From Aestuariirhabdus haliotis (GTDB taxonomy: Bacteria; Pseudomonadota; Gammaproteobacteria; Pseudomonadales; Aestuariirhabdaceae), in the NCBI RefSeq assembly GCF_023509475.1, contig NZ_JAKSDZ010000034.1:1-33750 (forward strand): DNA of 33,750 nucleotides, in the 5' to 3' direction. A model generated the notes under the pieces. The model searched no databases. It worked only from the letters and a program-made list of their open reading frames with translations, and was not told where the DNA came from. Below are positions 18,965 to 28,672 of this stretch, piece after piece. A program made the position numbers and the translations under genes. Position 1 is the stretch's first letter. Each line of letters begins with the position of its first letter.

Positions 18965-20175
18965 ACAATCCTGTCTCCGTCGAGCCCGATACAAGCCTGC
19001 CCAAACAGCGCCGCCGCTGGCCTTTTGTTGTGCTCAGTTTGATGATTCTTGGCGGTGCCATTGGCTGGCTGAATGAGCCACCACCCGAGACTCCGATGGA
19101 GTCACGCCCCCGGGCCTTGTTGCCGGTCAGTCTGGTGGAGTTGCGGCCTCAAGCCACACCCTTGAAGCTGCACACCACTGGACTCACCGAGCCGCGCTGG
19201 GCGACCGAGATGGCAGCCGCCGTCGAGGGGCGAGTGTTGTCATTGGCAAACCCTCTGGAACCCGGCACGCGCTTGCGTTCAGGCCAGGTACTGGTCACCC
19301 TGGAGGCCAGCCCCTACCTTGCCGCTCGGGAAGACGCGCAGATGCGCCTGGCCGCCGCGCGGCTTAGTCAGGCCCGTGCCCAACACGAACAGAAAGTGGC
19401 CCTGAAAATGGGCGGTCGCCTGTTAACTCCCCTGGCCAAACATAAGCCCCAGATAGAGGCCGCCAAGGCAGCTACCCGCGCGGCCCAAAGCGCCCTGGAG
19501 CATGCCCAGCAACGGCTCGATGACACCCGGATACAGGCCCCCTTCGACGCTATCGTATTGGAACGCAGCGTGACTCCTGGGCAATGGGTCGAGAGTGGCG
19601 TGGCCTTGCTCAAAGTTGCCGCCAGTGACTCGCTGGATGTTCGGGTTCGCCTGTCCGATTCGAGCTGGCAACAGTTAACTCAACTGGACACCGGTGTCGC
19701 CGTTCGAGTGGTGACGGAACAGGGCCAACAATGGCCCGCCCAGGTGCGTTATGTTCACCCATCACGAGACCCCAATACTCGCCAACGACTAATCGTGCTG
19801 AAGGTGCCCGAGCCTTACGATAAAACGCCATCCCTGTTGCCGGACCAGCAGGTCGATGTCTGGTTCGACACGCCCCTGCGCGACGATATCTTCACGGCCC
19901 CTGCCTCGGCCCTCACCCACGACGGTTATGTCTGGACCCTGAACGACAAGGATCAACTGAGACCCGAAGCGGTCGAGTTACTGTCCAGCACCCAGGATCA
20001 TATCCAGATCCGTTTTTTACAGAATCCGAAACAGCCCCGGCGCCTGGTACGCTATCCTCTGAGCAGTATGCTGGCAGGTCAGCAGGTTACACCCAGGCTC
20101 GAAGTCGATTTATCAAACGCGGCCGCCATCCGGGCGAACAACGACCCCAATCTGGTCGTCAGGAGCCAGCCATGA
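18961..20175 (+). CDS. RND efflux periplasmic adaptor subunit (HlyD/AcrA family)
   Basis: This 404-residue protein starts at the ATG that overlaps the previous stop codon. An N-terminal membrane anchor (about residues 20-37, after a KQRRRWP basic run) leads to a periplasmic adaptor: a lipoyl half-motif near VEGRVLSLANPLEPGTRLR, a coiled-coil hairpin (about 120-185, rich in Ala, Gln and Arg), a second lipoyl half with DTRIQAPFDAIV, and a beta-barrel. This is the membrane fusion protein that links the RND pump to an outer-membrane channel. No outer-membrane factor gene is in the operon, so a TolC-like protein from elsewhere is probably used. It overlaps the permease gene by 4 bp. Confidence 0.93.
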   Translation: MNNPVSVEPDTSLPKQRRRWPFVVLSLMILGGAIGWLNEPPPETPMESRPRALLPVSLVELRPQATPLKLHTTGLTEPRWATEMAAAVEGRVLSLANPLEPGTRLRSGQVLVTLEASPYLAAREDAQMRLAAARLSQARAQHEQKVALKMGGRLLTPLAKHKPQIEAAKAATRAAQSALEHAQQRLDDTRIQAPFDAIVLERSVTPGQWVESGVALLKVAASDSLDVRVRLSDSSWQQLTQLDTGVAVRVVTEQGQQWPAQVRYVHPSRDPNTRQRLIVLKVPEPYDKTPSLLPDQQVDVWFDTPLRDDIFTAPASALTHDGYVWTLNDKDQLRPEAVELLSSTQDHIQIRFLQNPKQPRRLVRYPLSSMLAGQQVTPRLEVDLSNAAAIRANNDPNLVVRSQP

Positions 20176-23100
20176 AATGGTTAACCGATTGGTTTCTGGA
20201 TAATCCGGTCGCCGCCAATCTGCTGATGGTGCTGGTGCTCGCCGCCGGGGTTTTATCCCTGAACAATTTGCGAGTGGAGTCCTTTCCGCAAACACCACCG
20301 TCTCGACTGCTCATCAGCGTGGATTACCCCGGGGGCACGCCACAACAACTGGACGACAGCATTACCCGGCGCATCGAACAGGCGATCAGCGCGGTTCCCG
20401 GCATCCAGCGAGTTATCAGCCAGTCGATGCATGGCCGCGCAGAAGTCAGCGTGGTCAAAACGTCGGATACGAATCTGGATCGCTTGCTGGAAGATATTCG
20501 CAATCGCGTCAACAGTATCGAGGGCTTCCCCCCCCAGGCTGAGCCAGCGAAAATTCGCCGGGACGAATTCAGCAACCTGGCCGCCTTTGTGCTGGTTGCT
20601 GGTGACCTCGATGCCGACCTGCTGCAGCGATCGGCGGCGCGGGTTGAACAGGCGTTAAAAAAACATCCGGATATTTCCCAGGTCACCAACTTCGGTAAAC
20701 GCCAGCAGGTATTATTGATCGAACCCGATCCTCTGGAGCTAAAGCGATACGGACTGAGCATTCGTCAACTGCAACAGATTCTGCAGAGCTGGTCGCTGGA
20801 ATATCGCAGCGGTGAACTCAAAACCGCCCAGGGCACGTTGTTGCTGCGCGGCGACGGCCATGCCGATGATCTGCAACAACTCAAGCAGCTCCCCATGGTG
20901 ACCGGCCAGCATGGTAATGTCTTGCTACAGGAGGTCGCCAGGATCAGCCGAGGCTTCGATAACGATGATTCCGTGGTGCGTTTCCAGGGCCAACCAGCCA
21001 TCGCCTTAATGATTTCGACCAGTGCACGGGATCATCTGTTTCGTGTCAGCGAAGCGATCGAAGATACCCTGCAAAATTTGGCGCCCCAACTACCGGCGGA
21101 TATCAAACTCGATGTTATGGCGGATATGACGCCCTACATAAAAGAGCAACTCTCACTATTGAGCACCAACGCCTGGCAGGGACTGCTTATTGTATTGGTA
21201 TTGCTGGGGCTGTTTCTCGATCTACGGCTGGCCTTTTGGGTCGCCCTGGGCATCCCCATATCGATTGCCGGTGCGCTGAGCCTGATGGATCTGCCGCAAT
21301 TCAATTACAGTATCAACGACATCACCTTGTTCGGCATGATTCTGGCGCTGGGTATATTGGTGGATGATGCCGTCGTGGTGGGCGAAAGCATTCATGAAAC
21401 CCGGCAACGCCACAGCGACCCTAAAACGGCAGCCCGCATCGGCGTTGACCGGGTCTCCATTGCCACCCTGTTCGGCACCCTGACCACCATCGCGGCTTTC
21501 TCTCCGATGCTATGGATCAACAATGAACTGGCCAAGGTGCTCGCAGGGTTTTCTGCAGTGGTTATTTTTGCCCTGATTTTTTCCACCATCGAAAGCAAAT
21601 TTATTCTGCCCTCTCACCTCAGCTTTGCCAGGCGCACGCCCTCGCGACAGGGTATTCTTGGTGTCTTTAATCGCCTTCAGGCGTTTCTTAATCGGGGGCT
21701 CGAAGGGTTTGGCAGATCCTGTTATCAACCCATGCTACGCGCCGCCCTGGATCATCGTTGGGCAGTGTTGATACTGTTCCTGAGTGTTTTCCTGCTCGCC
21801 TATGGCGCGCTGGCCACCGGGCAGATCCGCAGCGCCTTCTTTCCGGAAATTCCCGGGCGTTATCTGACAGCTACCGTGGTAATGCACAATGACGCACCCC
21901 AGGCTCTGAGTCTCGAGAATGCGCAACGACTGGAAACCGCCATTCATCAAGCCAGCACAGCCTTGCAGCAGGAATACCAGCTGGAACAACCACCGGTGCA
22001 GCGTCTGATCAATGCCGTTATCTACGCACAGGAGATCGAAATAACCGCCGAACTCAGTTCCGAGGCACTGCGCCACTTACCCACCGGCGCCCTGGTCAAT
22101 CGATGGCGCGAGCAAGCCATGCCGCTAGAAGGCACCTATGCAGTAACCTTTTCCGCATCCGACGAACTGGCCGGCGGCACCACCATTGCGGTTGCCGCTC
22201 GTGACCGGGAGCTGGCTCGACAAGCCTCCCAGGCGTTGCAAGACAAGCTTAGGCTTTTACCCGGAGTGCAGGATGTCTCGGATGACAGTAAAGGCGGTCA
22301 ACGCCAGCTGCAGCTAAGGGTCAACGAACGAGGCCGGCAACTGGGCGTCAGCAAACAGGATCTGGCGATACTGGTGGGTGGTGCCTTCGGCGGACTCGAA
22401 GTCAATCGATTACTGGTCGATGGTGAAGACACCCGACTGATCATCCGCCTGGCCGACGAACAACGGCGCAGCCTCGAACAGCTATGGAGCACTCCGGTTG
22501 CACTGGGGAACAGCTACGTGCCGCTGTCCGACATCGTCGAGGTCAGCAGCAGTCACGAGCCACAGATTTTACACCGGCGAAATCGCGATCGAGTGGTCAA
22601 TATTCATTGGCGCCAGGACCGTTCCATCCTGTCACCGGAGGCGGTCTGGGCACGCTTGCAGCAAGAATCTGTGGTCGATATTGAACAGCAATTTCCGGGC
22701 GTCAGCATACAGGCCGTCGGTGAGTTTGAAGAGATCAGCGAAGTGCGCAGCGGCTTTCGCAAAGCGATGATCCTGACCCTGATGATGATCTTCGTGTTAC
22801 TGGCCATCCCGTTGTCATCCTACTGGCAACCGCTGGTTGTGATATCCGTGGTCCCCTTTGGCTTTGCCGGCGCCATTATTGGTCATGGTGTATTGGGGCT
22901 GCCGGTCAGCATCTTATCGCTGTTCGGCATGATGGCGATGACTGGCGTGGTGATTAACGACTCCCTGGTACTGATCACCCGGTTCAATCAGCTGTTGGCT
23001 GAGGGCTTGCCGATGCCCGCGGCTCTGATCGCCGCAGGACGCAGCCGCTTGCGAGCCATTTTTCTCACCACCGTCACCACCGTATGCGGATTGCTGCCGC

Positions 23101-23306
23101 TGTTACTGGAAACCTCGGAACAGGCACAGTATCTAAAACCCGCAGCGGTTTCATTGGTCTTTGGTGAACTCTTCGCCACCCCGATCACCCTGCTGCTGAT
23201 ACCTCTGCTACTGAGCCTGGGGCTGTATAAAGCACCCTCAGCCAACTCTGCACCGTGCTATGATTCGAGGATCCTGCCAGTGGCCACTCAACAGGAAAGT
23301 TCATGA
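20172..23306 (+). CDS. RND efflux transporter permease (AcrB/MexB-like)
   Basis: This 1044-residue inner-membrane pump has the usual RND plan: TM1, a large periplasmic loop, TM2-6, a second loop, and TM7-12. The proton-relay aspartates are D398 and D399 in GILVDDAVVVGESIHE, the AcrB TM4 position. The TM10-11 signature GFAGAIIGHGVLGLPVSILS and GVVINDSLVLITRFN are present. Length is typical (AcrB 1049). Periplasmic loop sequence and the operon partners are closer to the MMPL-less HAE1-like efflux group than to metal exporters, since CusA metal-relay methionines are not evident. Substrates are unknown. The ATG overlaps the adaptor stop, and its own stop overlaps the AraC-type gene, so all four genes are translationally coupled. 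Confidence 0.95.
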   Translation: MKWLTDWFLDNPVAANLLMVLVLAAGVLSLNNLRVESFPQTPPSRLLISVDYPGGTPQQLDDSITRRIEQAISAVPGIQRVISQSMHGRAEVSVVKTSDTNLDRLLEDIRNRVNSIEGFPPQAEPAKIRRDEFSNLAAFVLVAGDLDADLLQRSAARVEQALKKHPDISQVTNFGKRQQVLLIEPDPLELKRYGLSIRQLQQILQSWSLEYRSGELKTAQGTLLLRGDGHADDLQQLKQLPMVTGQHGNVLLQEVARISRGFDNDDSVVRFQGQPAIALMISTSARDHLFRVSEAIEDTLQNLAPQLPADIKLDVMADMTPYIKEQLSLLSTNAWQGLLIVLVLLGLFLDLRLAFWVALGIPISIAGALSLMDLPQFNYSINDITLFGMILALGILVDDAVVVGESIHETRQRHSDPKTAARIGVDRVSIATLFGTLTTIAAFSPMLWINNELAKVLAGFSAVVIFALIFSTIESKFILPSHLSFARRTPSRQGILGVFNRLQAFLNRGLEGFGRSCYQPMLRAALDHRWAVLILFLSVFLLAYGALATGQIRSAFFPEIPGRYLTATVVMHNDAPQALSLENAQRLETAIHQASTALQQEYQLEQPPVQRLINAVIYAQEIEITAELSSEALRHLPTGALVNRWREQAMPLEGTYAVTFSASDELAGGTTIAVAARDRELARQASQALQDKLRLLPGVQDVSDDSKGGQRQLQLRVNERGRQLGVSKQDLAILVGGAFGGLEVNRLLVDGEDTRLIIRLADEQRRSLEQLWSTPVALGNSYVPLSDIVEVSSSHEPQILHRRNRDRVVNIHWRQDRSILSPEAVWARLQQESVVDIEQQFPGVSIQAVGEFEEISEVRSGFRKAMILTLMMIFVLLAIPLSSYWQPLVVISVVPFGFAGAIIGHGVLGLPVSILSLFGMMAMTGVVINDSLVLITRFNQLLAEGLPMPAALIAAGRSRLRAIFLTTVTTVCGLLPLLLETSEQAQYLKPAAVSLVFGELFATPITLLLIPLLLSLGLYKAPSANSAPCYDSRILPVATQQESS

Positions 23307-24250
23307 CCAGGGACATTGCCCACAGCCTGATTCCAGAAGAGTTTCTGTTGGAACAACTGCCGGACAACTGGCGGCAGCGGCTGACCAAAGCGGTACTCTT
23401 TCTTGAACAGACTCTGGATCAGACACCGCCACCCGCCTGGAAGCAGGTAGCCGAACACTGCGCCATTTCACCGTTTCATTTTCACCGCCTGTTCAAGGCA
23501 GCTTTCCATGAAACACCCTCACAATACCTCAAGCGACTGCGACTGAAGCGGGCGGTCCAATTACTGTTCGATGAACCCGACTGGAGTGTTACCGATATCG
23601 CCCTGGGTTGTGGTTTCTCATCATCCCAGGCATTGGCCAAAGCGCTAAAACGGGAAATCGGTTTATCGGCCCTGGCTATTCGCGATCTACGCAACAGGAG
23701 TTACCCCGAGGAGTTCGAATTAATCCTGGCCAAGTTGGGGCACCCGGAAAAAACACAGCAATCCACCATCGAACGTCATCTGGCCGATAAGATCGAATAT
23801 CAGGTGGTGCAGTGTGCTCAACGCGAATTCTGGAGCCAAACCCTGTGCCCGCCCAGCTTGCAAGGCGTTGCCAGGGTGCATCAGGATTTCGGCCAACACT
23901 TTAGCGGCCCACTCGTCGAGATCATGGCCGCCACCGAGGACGATAAGCCCTACCACCAGCAAACCCTGCATTTGGGTTATGCCCTCACCGGTACCGAGCC
24001 GAAGCAACCCCTGCCATCCTTCAAGCGCTTCATCATTCCTGCTGGGTACTTCCTGTGCAGCCGCGTTCGGGTGGCTAGCGAGACCGGCTATATCATCGCC
24101 TGGGAAGCGCTGTATGAATACCTGATGGCACACAACCTGGAGCCGGACCCGCGGGGTTATTGCATCGAAGAGATTTATAATCCGGAGCAGTTGCTGGTCG
24201 ATAACGCGGCGATCGAAATCCGGTTATCGTTATCCATCAAACAGCCATAG
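23303..24250 (+). CDS. AraC-family regulator with C-terminal GyrI-like effector domain
   Basis: This 315-residue protein puts its two AraC helix-turn-helix motifs at the N-terminus (about 20-125: WKQVAEHCAISPFHFHRLFK, then SVTDIALGCGFSSSQALAKA) and a GyrI-like ligand-binding domain at the C-terminus (about 160-310). This is the layout of Rob and multidrug-sensing regulators, in which the GyrI-like part binds diverse hydrophobic molecules. It is the last gene of the efflux operon, with a 4-bp ATGA overlap, so it probably senses pump substrates and regulates the operon from within. It is convergent with murI, 16 bp between stop codons. Confidence 0.92.
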   Translation: MTRDIAHSLIPEEFLLEQLPDNWRQRLTKAVLFLEQTLDQTPPPAWKQVAEHCAISPFHFHRLFKAAFHETPSQYLKRLRLKRAVQLLFDEPDWSVTDIALGCGFSSSQALAKALKREIGLSALAIRDLRNRSYPEEFELILAKLGHPEKTQQSTIERHLADKIEYQVVQCAQREFWSQTLCPPSLQGVARVHQDFGQHFSGPLVEIMAATEDDKPYHQQTLHLGYALTGTEPKQPLPSFKRFIIPAGYFLCSRVRVASETGYIIAWEALYEYLMAHNLEPDPRGYCIEEIYNPEQLLVDNAAIEIRLSLSIKQP

Positions 24251-24266
24251 CGATCCTGGATTCGTC

Positions 24267-25094
24267 TTAAAAGCCGAACGATTCCATACCGTCTCCGCTT
24301 GAGGCAAAGACCTGCAAGGCTTGAAAGCCATGCCGGGAAAACATCGAGGTCAGACCAGCATGCTCGCTGTTTTCCAGCGGCCGGGTGCAATAAGCGAAAT
24401 GAGTAGCGGTCGTATTAGACAGTGACTTTTTCAGCAGCTGGAGGACGCGATTGGCAATCGCCGCACCCGAATCCACCAGATGCACTGGCCTGTCAAAACA
24501 GCCGGCAATCTCTTCCCCGAGCAGTGGGAAATGGGTGCAGCCCAGCACCAGAGTATCGGGCGTGTCAGTACCGTCCATCCAGGGAGCGATCTGCGCACGC
24601 ACTTGCTCAACAGTGACCGGCAACCCTCGCATCTTTTGCTCGGCCAGTGCCACCAGCTCAGTGGAACCAATACTGAGCACCTGGGCGGCAGGGGCAAAGC
24701 GTCTGATAAGCTGCGCCGTATAATCACGCTTGACCGTCGCCGGGGTTGCCAGCAACCCGATAATGCCATTTTGAGTCAGTTGCGCCGCCGGCTTTATCGC
24801 CGGTACCACCCCCACGACCGGCACCTTTAGATGCTTGCGCAGCGCCTCAAGCGCTACCGTACTGGCCGAATTGCAGGCGATCACGATGAGATCTATGCGT
24901 TGATGTTGGCAAAAACGATCGAGTAAGGACAGCAACCGCTTGACCAGAAACTGGTCGTCCAACTCACCGTAAGGATAGAAGGCATTGTCAAACAGGTAAT
25001 GGCAATCGACACCCCTGGTCGCATTCAGGATCTCCCGGTAGATCGACAAACCGCCGACGCCGGAATCGAAAATCAGAATCTGTTGTGCTGTCAT
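24267..25094 (-). CDS. murI: Glutamate racemase
   Basis: MurI makes D-glutamate for peptidoglycan from L-glutamate by a two-base, cofactor-free mechanism using two cysteines. Both are here: C74 in IACNSAST and C186 in LGCTHFPLL, with the N-terminal DSGVGGLS (10-17) and DNAFYPYGEL (36-45) substrate loops. I chose the ATG at 25094 (MTAQQILIFDSG, 275 residues), because a GGAAG ribosome site lies just upstream. The frame also opens at an ATG at 25103 and a TTG at 25106, neither with a ribosome site. Length fits the family (E. coli 285). Confidence 0.95.
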   Translation of the reverse strand: MTAQQILIFDSGVGGLSIYREILNATRGVDCHYLFDNAFYPYGELDDQFLVKRLLSLLDRFCQHQRIDLIVIACNSASTVALEALRKHLKVPVVGVVPAIKPAAQLTQNGIIGLLATPATVKRDYTAQLIRRFAPAAQVLSIGSTELVALAEQKMRGLPVTVEQVRAQIAPWMDGTDTPDTLVLGCTHFPLLGEEIAGCFDRPVHLVDSGAAIANRVLQLLKKSLSNTTATHFAYCTRPLENSEHAGLTSMFSRHGFQALQVFASSGDGMESFGF

Positions 25095-25106
25095 CGCTTC
25101 CATCAA

Positions 25107-25429
25107 CGAAATCTTATCGGGTTTTTATCGGCATACGCCGGAGGGTTGGCCGCAGCCATTGTACCTGTTATTGCATTTTATTGAGTCTATAACCAGCCCA
25201 TAACGAGCGTTCTGCGGTCTCAAGCTTCGAAGTCGACCTTCGCTCAAATCATGAAAGCTGGTAGATTGTCCTGTACGCAATTTGATGACGATAAACCAAC
25301 ACTGGTCAGGATGACGGGTTTAGCCTCCCACGCTGCGAGTTCGACTGTATCGAAGAGGTCTATTGCATGCTTGTGTTAAACAGTTGTCCACATAGATTCT
25401 GGAAACCTTCATAACGCCAGGGAAGAGCC
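25107..25429. other. Intergenic region, no gene recognised
   Basis: About 320 bp between the divergent murI and LysE-type genes, where both promoters should be. I see no reading frame, tRNA, long hairpin or known riboswitch. Confidence 0.5.
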
Positions 25430-26044
25430 ATGCCCTCAATCGAATTCTTTATTACATCCCTGATTGTTGTCCTGTTGCCCGGCACAGGCGTGATCTTCAC
25501 GATGTCTGCCGGGCTGACTCAGGGCAAACGCGCCAGCCTGTTTGCTGCGGCCGGTTGTACCTTGGGAATCGTGCCACATCTACTAGCCAGTATTGCCGGT
25601 CTGGCCGCACTGTTACATGCCAGCAGTGTGGCATTTCAAATCCTGAAATTTGCCGGGGTAATCTACCTTGGCTATCTGGCCTGGAGCATGTGGCGCGATT
25701 CCGGCACGCTGGATCTGTCGGGCAAAGCCGTTCAGCGTAACGACTGGAAAATCGCACTGCGAGCTTTTTTGATCAATATTCTGAACCCCAAACTGTCGAT
25801 CTTCTTTCTCGCTTTCCTGCCTCAATTTGTGCCACAAAACAGTGCATCCCCGGTCGCTGGTCTGTTAACGCACAGCGCCGTCTTTATGTTTTTGACTCTG
25901 GTGGTCTTTATCTTTTACGGCCTCTTTGCCAACGCCGTGCGTCATTACCTGTCCAACTCTCCCGTCATCGTGCGGTGGGTTCAGCGCAGTTTTTCGGGCG
26001 CCTTTGTCGCTATGGGCGCCAAACTGGCGCTAAGCGAGCGTTAA
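25430..26044 (+). CDS. LysE/RhtB-family exporter
   Basis: This 204-residue inner-membrane protein has about six hydrophobic helices and the family opening PGTGVIFTMSAGLTQGKRAS, where most members have PGPxxLxVxxxxLxxGRRAG, and later FLINILNPKLSIFFLAFLPQF, the conserved NPKxxLFFxAFLPQF motif. The family exports lysine, threonine, homoserine and related small molecules. The substrate is unknown. AGGGAAG precedes the ATG at normal spacing. It is convergent with feoB and has no obvious operon partner. Confidence 0.92.
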   Translation: MPSIEFFITSLIVVLLPGTGVIFTMSAGLTQGKRASLFAAAGCTLGIVPHLLASIAGLAALLHASSVAFQILKFAGVIYLGYLAWSMWRDSGTLDLSGKAVQRNDWKIALRAFLINILNPKLSIFFLAFLPQFVPQNSASPVAGLLTHSAVFMFLTLVVFIFYGLFANAVRHYLSNSPVIVRWVQRSFSGAFVAMGAKLALSER

Positions 26045-26128
26045 CCAACACAGCCTATAACCCAATATCGTGACAACAGCACAAATATGAGTATTAATCG
26101 TAAATTGACGCAACGACTCCATACCAGC

Positions 26129-28234
26129 TCATGACCCCAGCGCTACAACAGGAATCAAGCCGGCTCGTTTCACTTCGCTTACCGCGGCACGCTTTAACAC
26201 TCGAAAGGCGCCGTACATCATGACGGCCATGCCGCATAACCAGCTGAAGGAGAACAGCGGGTGCTGCATAAAGGTACCGACCTGATACAGGCTGGTTGCG
26301 GTGGCATAGGCCAGCACAGTGCTCCAGCCAATCACCACCCAGGCCCAGTGTTTGCCCGACTCCCGCACCAGAGCGCCCATTACAGCAACGCAGGGGGTGT
26401 AGAGCAGAATAAACACCAGATAACAAAACGCCGCCAGGGGAGTCACAAAGAGTTCGGCCATCTTGGACAGAGTCGCCTCACGCACGCCCTGCTCCTGCGC
26501 CGCTTCTTCGGCACTGGCATAGCTGTCGACACTGATCCCCAGCGGATCGGTCAGGCTGTCCAGCAAGCCACGGGCATTGTCGCCAATGCTGCTGAAGGCT
26601 TCACCGGTTGAGCCCCACAGAGTCGTGTCACCCTCCTCATCCGAAGTCACCCCGGCGACATCCGCGTAGAGGGAATCCAGAGTACCCACCACCGCTTCCT
26701 TGGCAAAAATACCGGTAATAATACCCACCGTCGCCGGCCAGTTGTCCTGCTCGATGCCCATTGGGGTAAACACCGGAGTGATTACTTTACTGACCGCACT
26801 GAGCACCGAGTTTTGCTTGTTCTCGTTACCGAAACTGCCATCGGTGCCCCAGGAATTTATAAAGGAGAGCGCCACCACCACCAGAATAATGGTTTTACCC
26901 GCATCCAGGCAGAAGCCTTTCAGGCGATGCCAGGTGTTGGTGGATACGTTACGCAATGTCGGTACATGGTACGCGGGCAGATCCATAATTGAAGATGACA
27001 TCTGACTGGCCGGAAACGCCTTGCGGAACACCCAACCGGTCAATACCGCCATCACCACACCCAGCAAGTACAGCGCGAACACCACATTTTGACCGTTAGA
27101 GGTAAAGAGCGCGGCCGCAAACAGGGCATACACCGTTAACCGGGCACCGCAAGACATAAAGGGTGTCATGGCGATAGTGATCATGCGATCGTAAGGATTG
27201 TGCAACGAACGCGAGGCCATTACCGAGGGCACGTTACAACCAAAACCCACAATCAGCGGCACAAAGGCGCGGCCGGGCAAACCAATACTGCGCATCAGGC
27301 GGTCCACCACGAAAGCCGCCCGGGGCAGATAACCCGACCCTTCCAGAACCGACAAGCCGACATAGAGAAAGGCGATCACGGGAATAAAGGTTCCCACCAA
27401 TTGAATTCCGCCCCCCAGACCATCGCTGATTAATACCATCAGCCATTCCGGAGCCGATACCTGGGTCAGGATCTCCCGGCTGCCATCAACCAGCCAGGCG
27501 CCCAGTAAAATATCGAAGAAGTCGATAAAGACCGCACCCACGTTAATAGCGAAGGTAAACAGCAGATACATCACAGCCAGAAACACCGGCACCCCGAACC
27601 ACCGATTCAGAATCACCCCGTCCACTCGCTCGGTCAGGGTCTTGCGCTCCTGTTCGATAGTAACCGCCAGTGTCACCCAGGCTTGCACCTGCTGATGACG
27701 CGCCATCAACTCACTGGCAGCGTCCTCCACAACCGGCACCGTCGCCGTGGACAAAGCCTGTTTGACGGTCTCGATAGAGCTTTTTTTCGATGCCACGGCA
27801 CCCATCACCGGCACACCCAGCGCCTTCGACAGCGCGACCAGATCGACCCGAATATGATGGGCCTCGGCGACATCGATCATGTTCACCACCACCAACATCG
27901 GAATACCCAGATCACGCAATTGATGGGTCAGTAACAGCTGGCGATTGAGGGTCGAGGCATCGACAATATTGAGGATCAGGTCGGGCTTGTCATTATCCAG
28001 AAACGAGCGCGCGATGGATTCGTCCAGCCCCAGCTGATCCTGCTCCAGAGAGTAGATGCCCGGCAGATCGACCACATCGTAGGTCTGGTTCTCGGTGCGA
28101 CACTGGCCCACCTTACGATCAACCGTCACCCCCGGCCAGTTGCCCACCGTCTGGTGACGTCCGGTCAGTCCATTGAACAACGTGGTCTTGCCGCAGTTGG
28201 GATTACCAACCAGCGCGATGGTTTGCTTTGTCAT
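26129..28234 (-). CDS. feoB: Ferrous iron transport protein B
   Basis: FeoB is the inner-membrane Fe(II) permease. The 701-residue protein has an N-terminal GTPase domain with G1 GNPNCGKTT (10-18), G3 DLPG (56-59) and G4 NMID (118-121), a helical spacer, then the membrane part with the Gate motifs around GFGCNVPSVMASRS and SCGARLTVYALF. It is shorter than E. coli FeoB (773), mainly in the C-terminal part, but no frameshift is seen. Its ATG starts on the base directly after the feoA stop codon, and both genes are on the minus strand. There is no feoC. The Fur-box-like site upstream of feoA suggests iron control. Confidence 0.97.
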   Translation of the reverse strand: MTKQTIALVGNPNCGKTTLFNGLTGRHQTVGNWPGVTVDRKVGQCRTENQTYDVVDLPGIYSLEQDQLGLDESIARSFLDNDKPDLILNIVDASTLNRQLLLTHQLRDLGIPMLVVVNMIDVAEAHHIRVDLVALSKALGVPVMGAVASKKSSIETVKQALSTATVPVVEDAASELMARHQQVQAWVTLAVTIEQERKTLTERVDGVILNRWFGVPVFLAVMYLLFTFAINVGAVFIDFFDILLGAWLVDGSREILTQVSAPEWLMVLISDGLGGGIQLVGTFIPVIAFLYVGLSVLEGSGYLPRAAFVVDRLMRSIGLPGRAFVPLIVGFGCNVPSVMASRSLHNPYDRMITIAMTPFMSCGARLTVYALFAAALFTSNGQNVVFALYLLGVVMAVLTGWVFRKAFPASQMSSSIMDLPAYHVPTLRNVSTNTWHRLKGFCLDAGKTIILVVVALSFINSWGTDGSFGNENKQNSVLSAVSKVITPVFTPMGIEQDNWPATVGIITGIFAKEAVVGTLDSLYADVAGVTSDEEGDTTLWGSTGEAFSSIGDNARGLLDSLTDPLGISVDSYASAEEAAQEQGVREATLSKMAELFVTPLAAFCYLVFILLYTPCVAVMGALVRESGKHWAWVVIGWSTVLAYATATSLYQVGTFMQHPLFSFSWLCGMAVMMYGAFRVLKRAAVSEVKRAGLIPVVALGS

Positions 28235-28465
28235 TTATTCGCTGCCTTTTAATACCACTAATGCGGCTTCTGCTTTGCGAATGCTGAGCAGTGAATGACC
28301 GATCTTGACTTGCAGCGGGCACCCGAAGGGTGCCGTGCGCAACACCTGCACCGGTGTCTCGGGAACAATACCCAGAGCCAGGAACTGGCTGCTCTGCGCA
28401 GTTGATAAGGGATGGTAACTTTGTACAACGGCCGCTTGGCCAACGGGCAACTTATCCAGGGTCAT
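28235..28465 (-). CDS. feoA: Ferrous iron transport protein A
   Basis: FeoA is a small cytoplasmic SH3-like protein needed for FeoB function. The frame opens at a TTG at 28480, but the ATG at 28465 (MTLDKLPVGQAAVVQSYHPL) gives the usual 76 residues. The family pattern is clear: an early L..GQ..., then FLALGIVPETPVQVL and APFGCPLQVKIGHSLLSIRK, then an isoleucine/valine-rich end. The stop codon is next to the feoB start, so the two are translationally coupled. Confidence 0.93.
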   Translation of the reverse strand: MTLDKLPVGQAAVVQSYHPLSTAQSSQFLALGIVPETPVQVLRTAPFGCPLQVKIGHSLLSIRKAEAALVVLKGSE

Positions 28466-28497
28466 TTTGGCTACTCTCAAACATCAATGGGTGCATG

Positions 28498-28516
28498 CTA
28501 AATGATAACCATTCCT
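28498..28516. promoter_or_regulatory. Fur-box-like site upstream of feoA
   Basis: The 19-mer CTAAATGATAACCATTCCT shares the core AATGATAA-CATT with the Fur consensus (12 of 19 positions by eye, with an unbroken centre). It lies 33 bp before the feoA ATG on the minus strand, where the promoter should be. Ferric-uptake regulation of feoAB is common in this group. Confidence 0.6.
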
Positions 28517-28672
28517 ACTTTAAGCCGAGATTAAGCTAAAGCTGATTTGGGTCAAGGTTGCAGTCAGGTTGTTTTTTAAAGACCTGAAATGGCATGAATT
28601 ATGAGGGACAACCCAGTTGATATTTGTTAATAATCAACACCTTGAGAGTTTCCTATGGGTAGATGTTATGTC

